The notes beneath the pieces were generated by a model that saw only the letters and a list, made by a program, of their open reading frames with translations, was not told the DNA's origin and ran no database searches. Positions 49,911-58,165 of a stretch of DNA of 64,000 nucleotides are shown here, one piece after another. This DNA comes from Streptomyces scabiei 87.22. Its GTDB lineage: Bacteria; Actinomycetota; Actinomycetes; Streptomycetales; Streptomycetaceae. A program made the position numbers and the translations under genes. Numbering within the stretch: the stretch's first letter is position 1; each line of letters begins with the position of its first letter. The stretch is taken from the NCBI RefSeq assembly GCF_000091305.1, contig NC_013929.1, positions 6,634,001 through 6,698,000 of the forward strand. The letters run 5' to 3'.

Positions 49911-50942
49911 ATGGGGAACTCAATGTCGTTCATCGGCCGTGACATGGCTGTCGACCTCGGGACCGCCAACACGCTGGTGTACGTCAGGGGTCGCGGGATC
50001 GTACTGAACGAGCCGTCCGTCGTCGCGATCAACACCAACACCGGTGGAATTCTCGCGGTCGGCGCGGAGGCCAAGAAGATGATCGGGCGGACCCCGGGCA
50101 ACATCGTTGCCGTACGTCCGCTGAAGGACGGTGTCATCGCCGACTTCGAGATCACCGAGCGGATGCTCCGCTACTTCATCCTGAAGATCCACAAGCGGCG
50201 GTATCTCGCCCGTCCCCGGGTCGTCGTCTGCGTGCCGTCCGGCATCACCGGTGTCGAGCGCCGCGCCGTCATCGAGGCATCCTCCCAGGCGGGCGCCCGT
50301 CAGGTGCACATCATCGAGGAGCCCATGGCCGCGGCCATCGGCTCCGGCCTGCCGGTCCACGAGGCCACGGGCAACATGGTGGTGGACATCGGCGGCGGCA
50401 CCACGGAGGTCGCGGTCATCTCCCTCGGCGGCATCGTCACCGCCCAGTCCATCCGCGTCGCGGGCGACGAGCTGGACAACGCGATCATCCAGCACATCAA
50501 GAAGGAGTACTCGCTCCTCCTCGGTGAGCGGACGGCCGAACAGATCAAGATCACGATCGGTTCGGCGTACGACCTCGACGCTGACGAACACACCGAGATC
50601 CGCGGCCGGGACCTGGTGTCCGGGCTGCCCAAGACCGTCGTCATCTCCGCCGCGGAAGTGCGGAAGGCGATCGAGGAACCCGTCAACGCCATCGTCGACG
50701 CCGTCAAGACGACCCTCGACAAGTGCCCGCCGGAACTCTCCGGCGACATCATGGACCGCGGCATCGTCCTGACCGGCGGCGGCGCCCTGCTCCGCGGGCT
50801 CGACGAGCGGCTGCGCCGGGAGACCGGAATGCCGATCCACATCGCCGAGGACCCGCTGGACAGCGTGGCGCTCGGCTCCGGCAAGTGCGTCGAGGAGTTC
50901 GAGGCATTGCAGCAGGTGCTCGACGCCCAGCCCCGCAGATGA
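49911..50942 (+). CDS. mreB: Rod-shape/cytoskeletal protein MreB
   Basis: A 343-residue bacterial actin. Phosphate-binding loop DLGTANTLVYV at residues 16-26; second phosphate/adenosine motifs VVDIGGGTTEVAVI and ILTGGGALLRGLD. Starts MGNSMSFIGRDMAV. In Streptomyces MreB is not needed for growth of vegetative hyphae but directs spore-wall thickening during sporulation septation. A 358-bp upstream region likely carries its promoters. Next gene mreC follows after a hairpin. Confidence 0.98.
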   Translation: MGNSMSFIGRDMAVDLGTANTLVYVRGRGIVLNEPSVVAINTNTGGILAVGAEAKKMIGRTPGNIVAVRPLKDGVIADFEITERMLRYFILKIHKRRYLARPRVVVCVPSGITGVERRAVIEASSQAGARQVHIIEEPMAAAIGSGLPVHEATGNMVVDIGGGTTEVAVISLGGIVTAQSIRVAGDELDNAIIQHIKKEYSLLLGERTAEQIKITIGSAYDLDADEHTEIRGRDLVSGLPKTVVISAAEVRKAIEEPVNAIVDAVKTTLDKCPPELSGDIMDRGIVLTGGGALLRGLDERLRRETGMPIHIAEDPLDSVALGSGKCVEEFEALQQVLDAQPRR

Positions 50943-50956
50943 GGTAACACTTCGAT

Positions 50957-50991
50957 TCCGCCGTACGGGACGTTCTCTTCTCGTGCGGCGG
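50957..50991 (+). promoter_or_regulatory. Hairpin between mreB and mreC
   Basis: CCGCCGTACG pairs with CGTGCGGCGG (one T-G wobble) around a 14-base loop. Could reduce read-through or stabilise the mreB transcript. Confidence 0.45.
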
Positions 50992-51092
50992 ATCGTTGAT
51001 ATCGAGGCATAAGCTCCCACAAAGCGCCCCTGTCGTTCCCGTCCCGGGATTCCCAGGGGCTACCCGAATTCCCCCATTCCTGTCGAATTCCT

Positions 51093-52070
51093 ATGAGGAA
51101 GGCACGGCCGCCGCACGTGAGGGACACACGAGAGAGCCGGCTGCTCCTGGTGCTGCTGATCGCCGTCGCGTTCGCGCTGATCACGGTCGACATCCGCGGC
51201 GGGGAGGACTCACCGGTCGACGGTGCCCGACGTGGAGCCGCCACCGTCTTCGGCCCGATCGAGGACGGCGTGTCGACCGCCGTGGACCCCATCGGCAACG
51301 CCATAAGCGCCGTCCGGGACTCGGGCTCCCGCCACGACCGCCTCGCCGCGCTGGAGAAGGAGAACGCCGAACTGAAGGCGTCCCTCGGCAGCGACGACCG
51401 CAACCGCAGCCGGAGCAAGCAGCTCGACAAGATCCTCAGGACGGCCGCGAACGGCCGCTACGGCATCAAGGGCGCCGAGGTCATCGCCATAGGAGCGGCC
51501 CAGGGCTTCTCCTGGACCGTCACCATCGACATCGGCCGCGACGACGGCATCACCCGCGACATGACCGTCCTCAACGGCGACGGGCTCGTGGGCCGCGTCA
51601 CCACCGTCGGCCCGAACACCGCGACCGTGCTCCTCGCCAACGACCCCGACTTCACCGTCGGCACCCGTATGGAGTCCACCGACGAACTCGGTTTCGCCTC
51701 CGGCCAGGGCGACCGTCCCCTGCGCGTCGAACTCCTCAACGGCAAGGCCAAGGTGAAGGCGGGCGACCGCCTCGTCACCTTCGGCTCGCAGGCCGACAAG
51801 CCGTTCGTACCGGGCGTCCCGGTCGGCCTCGTCTCCCGCGTCGACCCCTCCGGCGGCGACCTCACCCGCACGATCTACGTCAAACCGTTCGTCTCCTTCA
51901 CCCGGCTCGACATCGTCGGCGTCGTCGTCCAGCCGCCCCGCAAGGACCCGCGCGACACCGTCCTGCCGAACCGGCCGAAGGCCACGCCCACCCCGACCGT
52001 GACGGTGACGGTCACCCCCGGCGCGGACGAACTCGCCGAAGACGCCGACGGACAGCCGCAAGAGCAGTAG
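51093..52070 (+). CDS. mreC: Rod-shape-determining protein MreC
   Basis: A 325-residue bitopic membrane protein. Membrane helix near residues 10-30 (LLLVLLIAVAFALITVDI), then a coiled coil (RLAALEKENAELKASLGS, about 82-100) for dimerisation, then the beta-barrel periplasmic core (LVGRVTTVGPNTATVLLAND, KAGDRLVTFGSQADKPFVPGVP). Ends with a Thr/Pro/Glu-rich tail. It links the wall synthesis enzymes PBP2/RodA to MreB. ATG 51093, overlapping start region shared with upstream untranslated hairpin. Confidence 0.95.
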   Translation: MRKARPPHVRDTRESRLLLVLLIAVAFALITVDIRGGEDSPVDGARRGAATVFGPIEDGVSTAVDPIGNAISAVRDSGSRHDRLAALEKENAELKASLGSDDRNRSRSKQLDKILRTAANGRYGIKGAEVIAIGAAQGFSWTVTIDIGRDDGITRDMTVLNGDGLVGRVTTVGPNTATVLLANDPDFTVGTRMESTDELGFASGQGDRPLRVELLNGKAKVKAGDRLVTFGSQADKPFVPGVPVGLVSRVDPSGGDLTRTIYVKPFVSFTRLDIVGVVVQPPRKDPRDTVLPNRPKATPTPTVTVTVTPGADELAEDADGQPQEQ

Positions 52071-52098
52071 ACGTAGGACAGTAGGAGCTGACCCCCTG

Positions 52099-52770
52099 AT
52101 GCGCTTCAACCGGATGCTGCTCTCCACGACCCTGGTGATCGTCGCCCTGGTGATCCAGGTGAGCGTCCTCGCCAGACTCCATCTCCCGGGTGCCGTACCG
52201 GACCTGGTGCTCCTCACCGTGCTCGGCCTCGCCCTGGCCTACGGCCATGTCGGCGGCGCCCTCATCGGCTTCGGCGCCGGACTGCTCTCCGACCTCGCGC
52301 CCCCAGCCGACCACGCGGCCGGACGGTACGCCCTGGTCCTCTGCGTCATCGGCTACCTCGCCGGGCTGGCGAAGCCGGAGACGGGCCGGCTGAAGTCGGC
52401 GACCGGCCCCATGGCCGTGGTCGTCGTGGCCGCCCTCGGCGCGACCCTGCTGTACGCCGGTGTCGGCGCCCTCGTCGGCGACGACGCGGCCCGCCACGTC
52501 GGCCTGCCCAGCCTGCTGTTCACCGCCGCGCTCTACGACCTGCTGCTCGCGCCCTTCGTCGTGCCCGGCGTCATGGCGCTGGCCCGGCGCGCCGACAACG
52601 ACCCGCTCGCGGAGACCGGCAGCACCGCCAAGACCTCCGACGTCGCCTCCGGCTGGCTCTCCTCCGGCACGGGACTGCGCATCGGCAGCCAGCGCGGCGG
52701 ACTGCGCATCAAGGCCGCACGCTCACGGATGGCCAGGGCGGGACGCATCAAGGGGGTCAAGCGGCTGTGA
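52099..52770 (+). CDS. mreD: Rod-shape-determining protein MreD
   Basis: A 223-residue polytopic membrane protein with about five hydrophobic segments (LLSTTLVIVALVIQVSVLA, PDLVLLTVLGLALAYGHVG, GRYALVLCVIGYLAGL). The usual MreD length and position directly behind mreC. A charged basic tail (SRMARAGRIKGVKRL) ends it. It forms a complex with MreC and RodA for wall elongation and spore wall synthesis. Confidence 0.93.
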   Translation: MRFNRMLLSTTLVIVALVIQVSVLARLHLPGAVPDLVLLTVLGLALAYGHVGGALIGFGAGLLSDLAPPADHAAGRYALVLCVIGYLAGLAKPETGRLKSATGPMAVVVVAALGATLLYAGVGALVGDDAARHVGLPSLLFTAALYDLLLAPFVVPGVMALARRADNDPLAETGSTAKTSDVASGWLSSGTGLRIGSQRGGLRIKAARSRMARAGRIKGVKRL

Positions 52771-52875
52771 GGGCGGGGCAAAGGAATTCGGGAACCGATC
52801 ACGGCCGAGCGGTGTACCCCATGTACCGGCACTCCGCGCACCACCCGCACACGCACTGAGAGGGGGAGACAGGCA

Positions 52876-55218
52876 GTGACCAACATCCCGGAGACCGGGC
52901 GGACCCCACGGGTCCAGATCCGGCTCGTCATCATCCAGATCCTCGTCTTCTCCCTCCTCGGCACCCTCGGCGGCCGCCTCTGGTACCTCCAGATCCGCGA
53001 GGGCGACGCGTACGCCAAGGAGGCGTCGGGCAACCACGTCCAGCAGGTCGTCCAGCCCGCCGTGCGCGGCTCGATCCTGGACGCCCGGGGCGTGCCGATC
53101 GCCGACAACGAGACCCGGCTGGTCGTCTCCGCCTCCCGCACCGACCTGCTGAAGATGGACGACGACGGCAAGGCCGTCCTCACCAAGCTGGCCGGCGTCC
53201 TGGACATGAAGCCCCAGGACGTCATGGACAAGGTCCGCCTCTGCGACTCCGAGACGCCCCAGCCCTGCTGGAACGGCTCGCCCTACCAGCCGATCCCCAT
53301 CACCGACGAGGCCACCGCCAAGCAGGCCCTGCAGATCCGCGAGCGCTCGGAGGACTTCCCCGGCATCACCGCCGAACCCCAGGCCGTCCGCCGGTACGCC
53401 AGCCCCGGCGGCTCCAGGACCTCGCAGGTGCTCGGCTACCTCTCGCCGGTCACCGACGAGGAGATCACCAAGGCCCAGGACACCGACTCGCCGTATCTGC
53501 GCTCCGACCAGGTCGGCCGCTCCGGCCTGGAGCGCCAGTACGACAAGGAGCTGCGCGGCAAGGCCGGCGTCACCCGCTACGAGGTCGACAACCTCGGCCG
53601 TGTCATCGGTGAGGCCGAGGCGGACCCCGCCCAGCCCGGGGCCAACCTGGTGACCAGCGTCGACGCCCGCGTGCAGCGCATCGCCGAGTACGAACTCAAC
53701 GAGGCGATGAAGGAGGCCCGCAAGCAGAACGACCGCAACACGGGCACCAACTACAAGGCCGACTCCGGCGCCGTCGTCGTGATGGAGGCCAAGACCGGCC
53801 GCGTCGTCGCCATGGCCTCCAACCCGGACTACGACCCGAACGCCTGGGTGGGCGGCATCTCCGCCAAGGACTACGCCAGGCTCACCGGCAAGAAGTCCAA
53901 CTACCCGCTGCTGAACCGCGCCATCCAGGGCCAGTCGGCCCCCGGCTCCATCTTCAAGGTGGTCCCGACGGCTGCCGCGGTGAACGCCGGCTACTCCTTC
54001 AACGGCCCCTACGAGTGCTCCAGTTCGTACTCGATCGGCGGCCAGGTCTTCAAGAACTTCGAGTCCCAGAGCCACGGCGGCATCAGCCTCGGCAAGGCCC
54101 TGGAGGTCTCCTGCGACACCGTCTTCTACCGCCTCGCCCACGAGGAGTGGAAGCGCGACGGAGGCATCAAGCCCAAGAAGGGCGCCCACAACTGGTTCTA
54201 CAAGACCGCCCACCAGTTCGGCCTCGGCGCGGAGACCGGCATCGACCTGCCCAACGAGGTCGCCGGCCGCATCCCGGACCGCAAGTGGAAGCTGGACTAC
54301 TGGAAGGCCAACAAGGACGCCTGGTGCAAGTACGGCAAGAAGGGCGGCACGTACGCCGAGCAGATCGCGTACGAGAACTGCCTGGAAGGCAACCGCATGC
54401 GCGCCGGTGACTCCGTCAACTACTCCATCGGCCAGGGCGACACCCTCGTCACCCCCATCCAGATGGCCACCATCTACGCGGCCATCTCCAACGGCGGCAC
54501 CCTCTACGACCCCACCGTCGGCAAGGCCGTCATCAGCGCCGACGGCAAGAACGTGCGGGAGATCGCTCCCAAGTCGCACGGCAGGCTGCCGATGACGAAG
54601 AAGACGCACGACGAGATAGACGAAGCCCTCGAAGGAGTCGCGACCCGCGGCACGGCCGCCTGGCGCTTCCAGGGGTGGCCGCAGGACAAGATCCCCATGC
54701 ACGCCAAGACCGGTACGGCCGAGGTCTACGGCAAGCAGACGACGTCCTGGTTCGCCACGTACACCAAGGACTACTCGATCGTCATGACGATCTCCCAGGG
54801 TGGTACGGGTTCCGGCGCCTCGGCCCCCGCCGTGCGCAAGCTCTACAACGCGCTGTACGGAGTCTCCGAGGACGGCAAGATCAACAAGAAGAACGCGTTG
54901 CTGCCCACCCCGCAGAAGCGTCTGCCGAAGATCGAGTCCGACGGCTCGATCGACAGCCCGAAGCTGGGCACCTACCCGCCGAAGAAGACCGAGAAGGACG
55001 CCGAGGAGGACGGCACCCAGACCGTTGCCGCCGGCCCCCTCACCGCCGGACCCGTTGTCGGGCCCGCCGCCCGGTCGGTGTCCTTCGACGGCCCCCCGGC
55101 GATCGTCGGCACGCGCGGCGGCAGCGGCAACCGGGCGGCGCGACGGCGTCGACGCCGGTCGGCGACGGCGTATCCCGGCACCCTTGGCGGAACGCTCACG
55201 CGGAGGACGTCCCCATGA
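52876..55218 (+). CDS. mrdA: Penicillin-binding protein 2
   Basis: A 780-residue class B transpeptidase. N-terminal membrane helix (VIIQILVFSLLGTLGGRLWY), dimerisation domain, then the penicillin-binding domain: SxxK in QSAPGSIFKVV, SxD in SCDTVFYRLA, KTG in HAKTGTAEV. The last 80 residues are a non-conserved Lys/Glu and Pro-rich tail ending in an Arg-rich segment. GTG 52876 with AGGGGGAGA RBS. Its stop overlaps rodA by four bases, so translation is coupled. Acts with RodA in cross-linking wall. Confidence 0.95.
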   Translation: MTNIPETGRTPRVQIRLVIIQILVFSLLGTLGGRLWYLQIREGDAYAKEASGNHVQQVVQPAVRGSILDARGVPIADNETRLVVSASRTDLLKMDDDGKAVLTKLAGVLDMKPQDVMDKVRLCDSETPQPCWNGSPYQPIPITDEATAKQALQIRERSEDFPGITAEPQAVRRYASPGGSRTSQVLGYLSPVTDEEITKAQDTDSPYLRSDQVGRSGLERQYDKELRGKAGVTRYEVDNLGRVIGEAEADPAQPGANLVTSVDARVQRIAEYELNEAMKEARKQNDRNTGTNYKADSGAVVVMEAKTGRVVAMASNPDYDPNAWVGGISAKDYARLTGKKSNYPLLNRAIQGQSAPGSIFKVVPTAAAVNAGYSFNGPYECSSSYSIGGQVFKNFESQSHGGISLGKALEVSCDTVFYRLAHEEWKRDGGIKPKKGAHNWFYKTAHQFGLGAETGIDLPNEVAGRIPDRKWKLDYWKANKDAWCKYGKKGGTYAEQIAYENCLEGNRMRAGDSVNYSIGQGDTLVTPIQMATIYAAISNGGTLYDPTVGKAVISADGKNVREIAPKSHGRLPMTKKTHDEIDEALEGVATRGTAAWRFQGWPQDKIPMHAKTGTAEVYGKQTTSWFATYTKDYSIVMTISQGGTGSGASAPAVRKLYNALYGVSEDGKINKKNALLPTPQKRLPKIESDGSIDSPKLGTYPPKKTEKDAEEDGTQTVAAGPLTAGPVVGPAARSVSFDGPPAIVGTRGGSGNRAARRRRRRSATAYPGTLGGTLTRRTSP

Positions 55219-56411
55219 CCGGCAACAGTTTCTCCGTCTCCGGGTACGGTCCCGAGCGCTCCGGCTGGACCCGGCTGTTCGCCCGGGACTCGCTCGCCCG
55301 CCGGCTCGACTGGCCGATACTGTTCTCGGCCATCGCGCTCTCCCTGATCGGTGCCGCCCTCGTCTACTCGGCGACGCGCAACCGCACCGAACTCAACCAG
55401 GGCGATCCGTACTACTTCCTCCTGCGGCACCTGCTCAACACCGGCATCGGCTTCGCCCTGATGATCGGCACGGTCTGGCTCGGCCACCGCACCCTGCGCA
55501 CGGCCGTCCCCATCCTGTACGGCATCTCGGTCCTGCTGATCCTCCTGGTGCTGACCCCGCTGGGGGCGACGATCAACGGCGCCCACGCCTGGATCGTCGT
55601 CGGCGGCGGCTTCTCGCTCCAGCCCTCCGAGTTCGTGAAGATCACGATCATCCTGGGCATGGCGATGCTGCTGGCGGCCCGGGTGGACGCGGGAGACAAA
55701 CCCCATCCCGACCACCGCACGGTCGTTCAGGCCCTCGGCCTCGCCGCCGTACCGATTCTGATCGTCCTGCTGATGCCCGACCTCGGCTCGGTCATGGTCA
55801 TGGTGGTCATCATCCTGGGCGTCCTGCTCACCTCCGGCGCGTCCAACCGCTGGGTCCTCGGCCTCATCGGCACGGGCGCCATGGGCGCGATCGCCGTCTG
55901 GCAGCTCGGGGTGCTCGACGAGTACCAGATCAACCGCTTCGCGGCCTTCGCCAACCCCGAGCTGGACCCGGCCGGCGTCGGCTACAACACCAACCAGGCC
56001 CGTATCGCCATCGGCTCCGGCGGACTGCTCGGCACCGGGCTGTTCAAGGGCTCGCAGACCACCGGACAGTTCGTGCCCGAGCAGCAGACCGACTTCGTCT
56101 TCACGGTGGCCGGGGAGGAGCTGGGATTCGTGGGTGCGGGACTGATCATCCTGCTGCTCGGTGTCGTCCTGTGGCGGGCCTGCCGTATCGCCCGCGAGAC
56201 GACCGAGCTGTACGGCACGATCGTCGCCGGCGGCATCATCGCCTGGTTCGCCTTCCAGGCCTTCGAGAACATCGGCATGACCCTCGGCATCATGCCGGTG
56301 GCGGGACTGCCCCTGCCGTTCGTGTCGTACGGCGGATCGTCGATGTTCGCGGTGTGGGTGGCGGTGGGGCTGCTGCAGTCCATCCGGGTGGAGCGGCCGA
56401 TGTCCGCATAG
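55215..56411 (+). CDS. rodA: RodA/FtsW-family peptidoglycan polymerase (sfr)
   Basis: A 398-residue SEDS glycosyltransferase with ten hydrophobic segments. Family motifs: INGAHAWIVVGGGFSLQPSEFVKI, PDLGSVMV, FVPEQQTDFVFTVAGEELGF, GIMPVAGLPLPFVSYGGSSM. The catalytic Asp lies in the loop around QQTDF. ATG 55215 overlaps PBP2 stop (ATGA). Together with PBP2 it makes glycan strands and cross-links; known as sfr in Streptomyces for its spore-wall role. Confidence 0.95.
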   Translation: MTGNSFSVSGYGPERSGWTRLFARDSLARRLDWPILFSAIALSLIGAALVYSATRNRTELNQGDPYYFLLRHLLNTGIGFALMIGTVWLGHRTLRTAVPILYGISVLLILLVLTPLGATINGAHAWIVVGGGFSLQPSEFVKITIILGMAMLLAARVDAGDKPHPDHRTVVQALGLAAVPILIVLLMPDLGSVMVMVVIILGVLLTSGASNRWVLGLIGTGAMGAIAVWQLGVLDEYQINRFAAFANPELDPAGVGYNTNQARIAIGSGGLLGTGLFKGSQTTGQFVPEQQTDFVFTVAGEELGFVGAGLIILLLGVVLWRACRIARETTELYGTIVAGGIIAWFAFQAFENIGMTLGIMPVAGLPLPFVSYGGSSMFAVWVAVGLLQSIRVERPMSA

Positions 56412-56501
56412 GGCTCCGCACCGCCCTCGGGGCAGGCTTCCGGTCTCCCGCGGCAGCGCGATGGTCTGCCCCTTCGCCCGAAGGCGTACTAGATTCATTT
56501 C

Positions 56502-58049
56502 ATGGCGGACACCAAGCGTGAGATCGAGCGGAAGTACGAGTCCGACGAGAGCGGCCTGCCCGATCTCACCGGTGTGACCGGCGTCGCGACGGTCGTCGAC
56601 AAGGGCGTGGCGGAGCTGGACGCCGTCTACTACGACACCCCGGACGAGCGCCTGGCCGCCGCCGCCGTCACCCTGCGGCGCCGCACGGGCGGCAGCGACG
56701 CGGGCTGGCATCTGAAGCTCCCCGTCTCCGCGGGGGTACGCGACGAGATCCGGGCCCCGCTGTCCGACACCCTGCCCGACGAACTCGCGGGGCTCGTGCG
56801 TTCCCGGGTCCGGGGAGCCGACCTGGTCCCGCTGGTCCGTCTGCTGTCCACGCGCGACGTCAGCGAACTCCTCGACGCGGACGGCACCCTCCTCGCCGAG
56901 GTCAGCGTCGACGCCGTGGTCGCCGAGCGGCTCACCGAGGACGGCCGGACCGCCCAGTGGTCCGAGATCGAGGTCGAACTCGCCGACGACGGCGACCCGG
57001 CCTTCCTCGACAAGGTCGAGAAGAAGCTGCGCAAGGCGGGTGTCCGGCCGTCGGACTCGCCCTCCAAGCTGGCCAGGGCACTGCGGGAGACGGCCCCCAG
57101 GAACAAGAAGGGGAAGAAGAAGGACCAGAAGAAGGACGGGAAGAAGGCCGAGGCAGCGGTTCCGGGCGAGCCCGTCACCCCCGGCGACCACGTCCTCGCC
57201 TACATCCGCGTCCAGCGCGACGCGATCGTCGAACTCGATCCCGCCGTCCGCCGGGACGTCTTCGACTCCGTCCACAGCATGCGGGTCGCCACGCGCCGGC
57301 TGCGCAGCACCTTCAAGTCGTTCGGGAAGGTGCTCGACCGGACCGTCACGGACCCGATCGGCGAGGAGCTGAAGTGGCTCGCGGGGGAGCTGGGCGTCGA
57401 CCGTGACCGGGAGGTCCTGACGGAACGGCTCACCGAGGCACTGGACGCCCTGCCCGAGACCCTGGTGACCGGCCCGGTGCACGCACGGCTGCGCGCCTGG
57501 TCGCAGCAGGACGGCCACACGGGCCCCCGGCGCGAGCTGATCGACGCGCTGGACGGACCGCGGTACCTGGCCCTGCTGACCTCCCTGGACGCCGTGCTCG
57601 CCGACCCGCCGCTGCTCGCGGCGGCCGAGGGCGACGCCGAGAAGGTGATCACCAAGACGGTCCGCAAGGACGTCGGCAAGGTGGCGGCACTGGTCGAGGA
57701 GGCCCTGGCACAGCCGCCCGGCGCGGACCGGGACCTCGCCATGCACGAGGCCCGCAAGAAGACCAAGCGCACCCGGTACGCGGCCGAGGCGGCGCAGCCG
57801 CTGCTGGGCAAGCCGGCCAAGGCCCTGGTCAAGGACATGAAGTCCCTGCAGAGCCTCCTGGGCGACCACCAGGACAGCGTGATGGCCCGCGAGACCCTGC
57901 GCGACCTCGCCCACCAGGCCCATGCGGCGCCGGGGGAGAGCGCCTTCACGTACGGAGTGCTGTACGGCAGGGAGGAGCGCCGGGCGGAGCGCGCGGAGGA
58001 GGCGCTGCCGTCGACCTGGGCGGAGATCCGCGACGGCCTGCCCTTCTAG
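56502..58049 (+). CDS. CYTH and CHAD domain protein
   Basis: A 515-residue protein with two domains. CYTH (residues 1-205) opens EIERKYE, the ExExK phosphate-binding motif of triphosphate tunnel enzymes; CHAD (residues about 225-515) has repeated conserved His (HSMRVATRRLRSTFKSFGK, HEARKKTKRTRYAAEA). A Lys-rich linker (KKGKKKDQKKDGKKAE) joins them. CHAD domains bind polyphosphate, and CYTH domains hydrolyse triphosphate, so polyphosphate-linked action is probable. ATG 56502. It lies behind the mre cluster, maybe cotranscribed. Confidence 0.92.
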   Translation: MADTKREIERKYESDESGLPDLTGVTGVATVVDKGVAELDAVYYDTPDERLAAAAVTLRRRTGGSDAGWHLKLPVSAGVRDEIRAPLSDTLPDELAGLVRSRVRGADLVPLVRLLSTRDVSELLDADGTLLAEVSVDAVVAERLTEDGRTAQWSEIEVELADDGDPAFLDKVEKKLRKAGVRPSDSPSKLARALRETAPRNKKGKKKDQKKDGKKAEAAVPGEPVTPGDHVLAYIRVQRDAIVELDPAVRRDVFDSVHSMRVATRRLRSTFKSFGKVLDRTVTDPIGEELKWLAGELGVDRDREVLTERLTEALDALPETLVTGPVHARLRAWSQQDGHTGPRRELIDALDGPRYLALLTSLDAVLADPPLLAAAEGDAEKVITKTVRKDVGKVAALVEEALAQPPGADRDLAMHEARKKTKRTRYAAEAAQPLLGKPAKALVKDMKSLQSLLGDHQDSVMARETLRDLAHQAHAAPGESAFTYGVLYGREERRAERAEEALPSTWAEIRDGLPF

Positions 58050-58165
58050 ACGGCGCCCGCCCCACCGGGCGGCCGGGCCGCCGGAGCCCGGGCGTGCGAG
58101 GGGTGTCTCCGGGGGCGTTACGCTAGATGGTCACCCCCCGTCCGCTCACGAAGGTAACCTCCGCG

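Noticed and set aside
54972..57923. 983-codon frame opposite PBP2 tail, rodA and CYTH-CHAD
   Set aside because: Three real genes with family motifs cover the plus strand.
58127..58165. Upstream ATG extending the radical SAM protein by 13 residues
   Set aside because: The MSVESVFPQLEALL start fits the family and follows a purine-rich stretch; the extension is basic and unconserved-looking.
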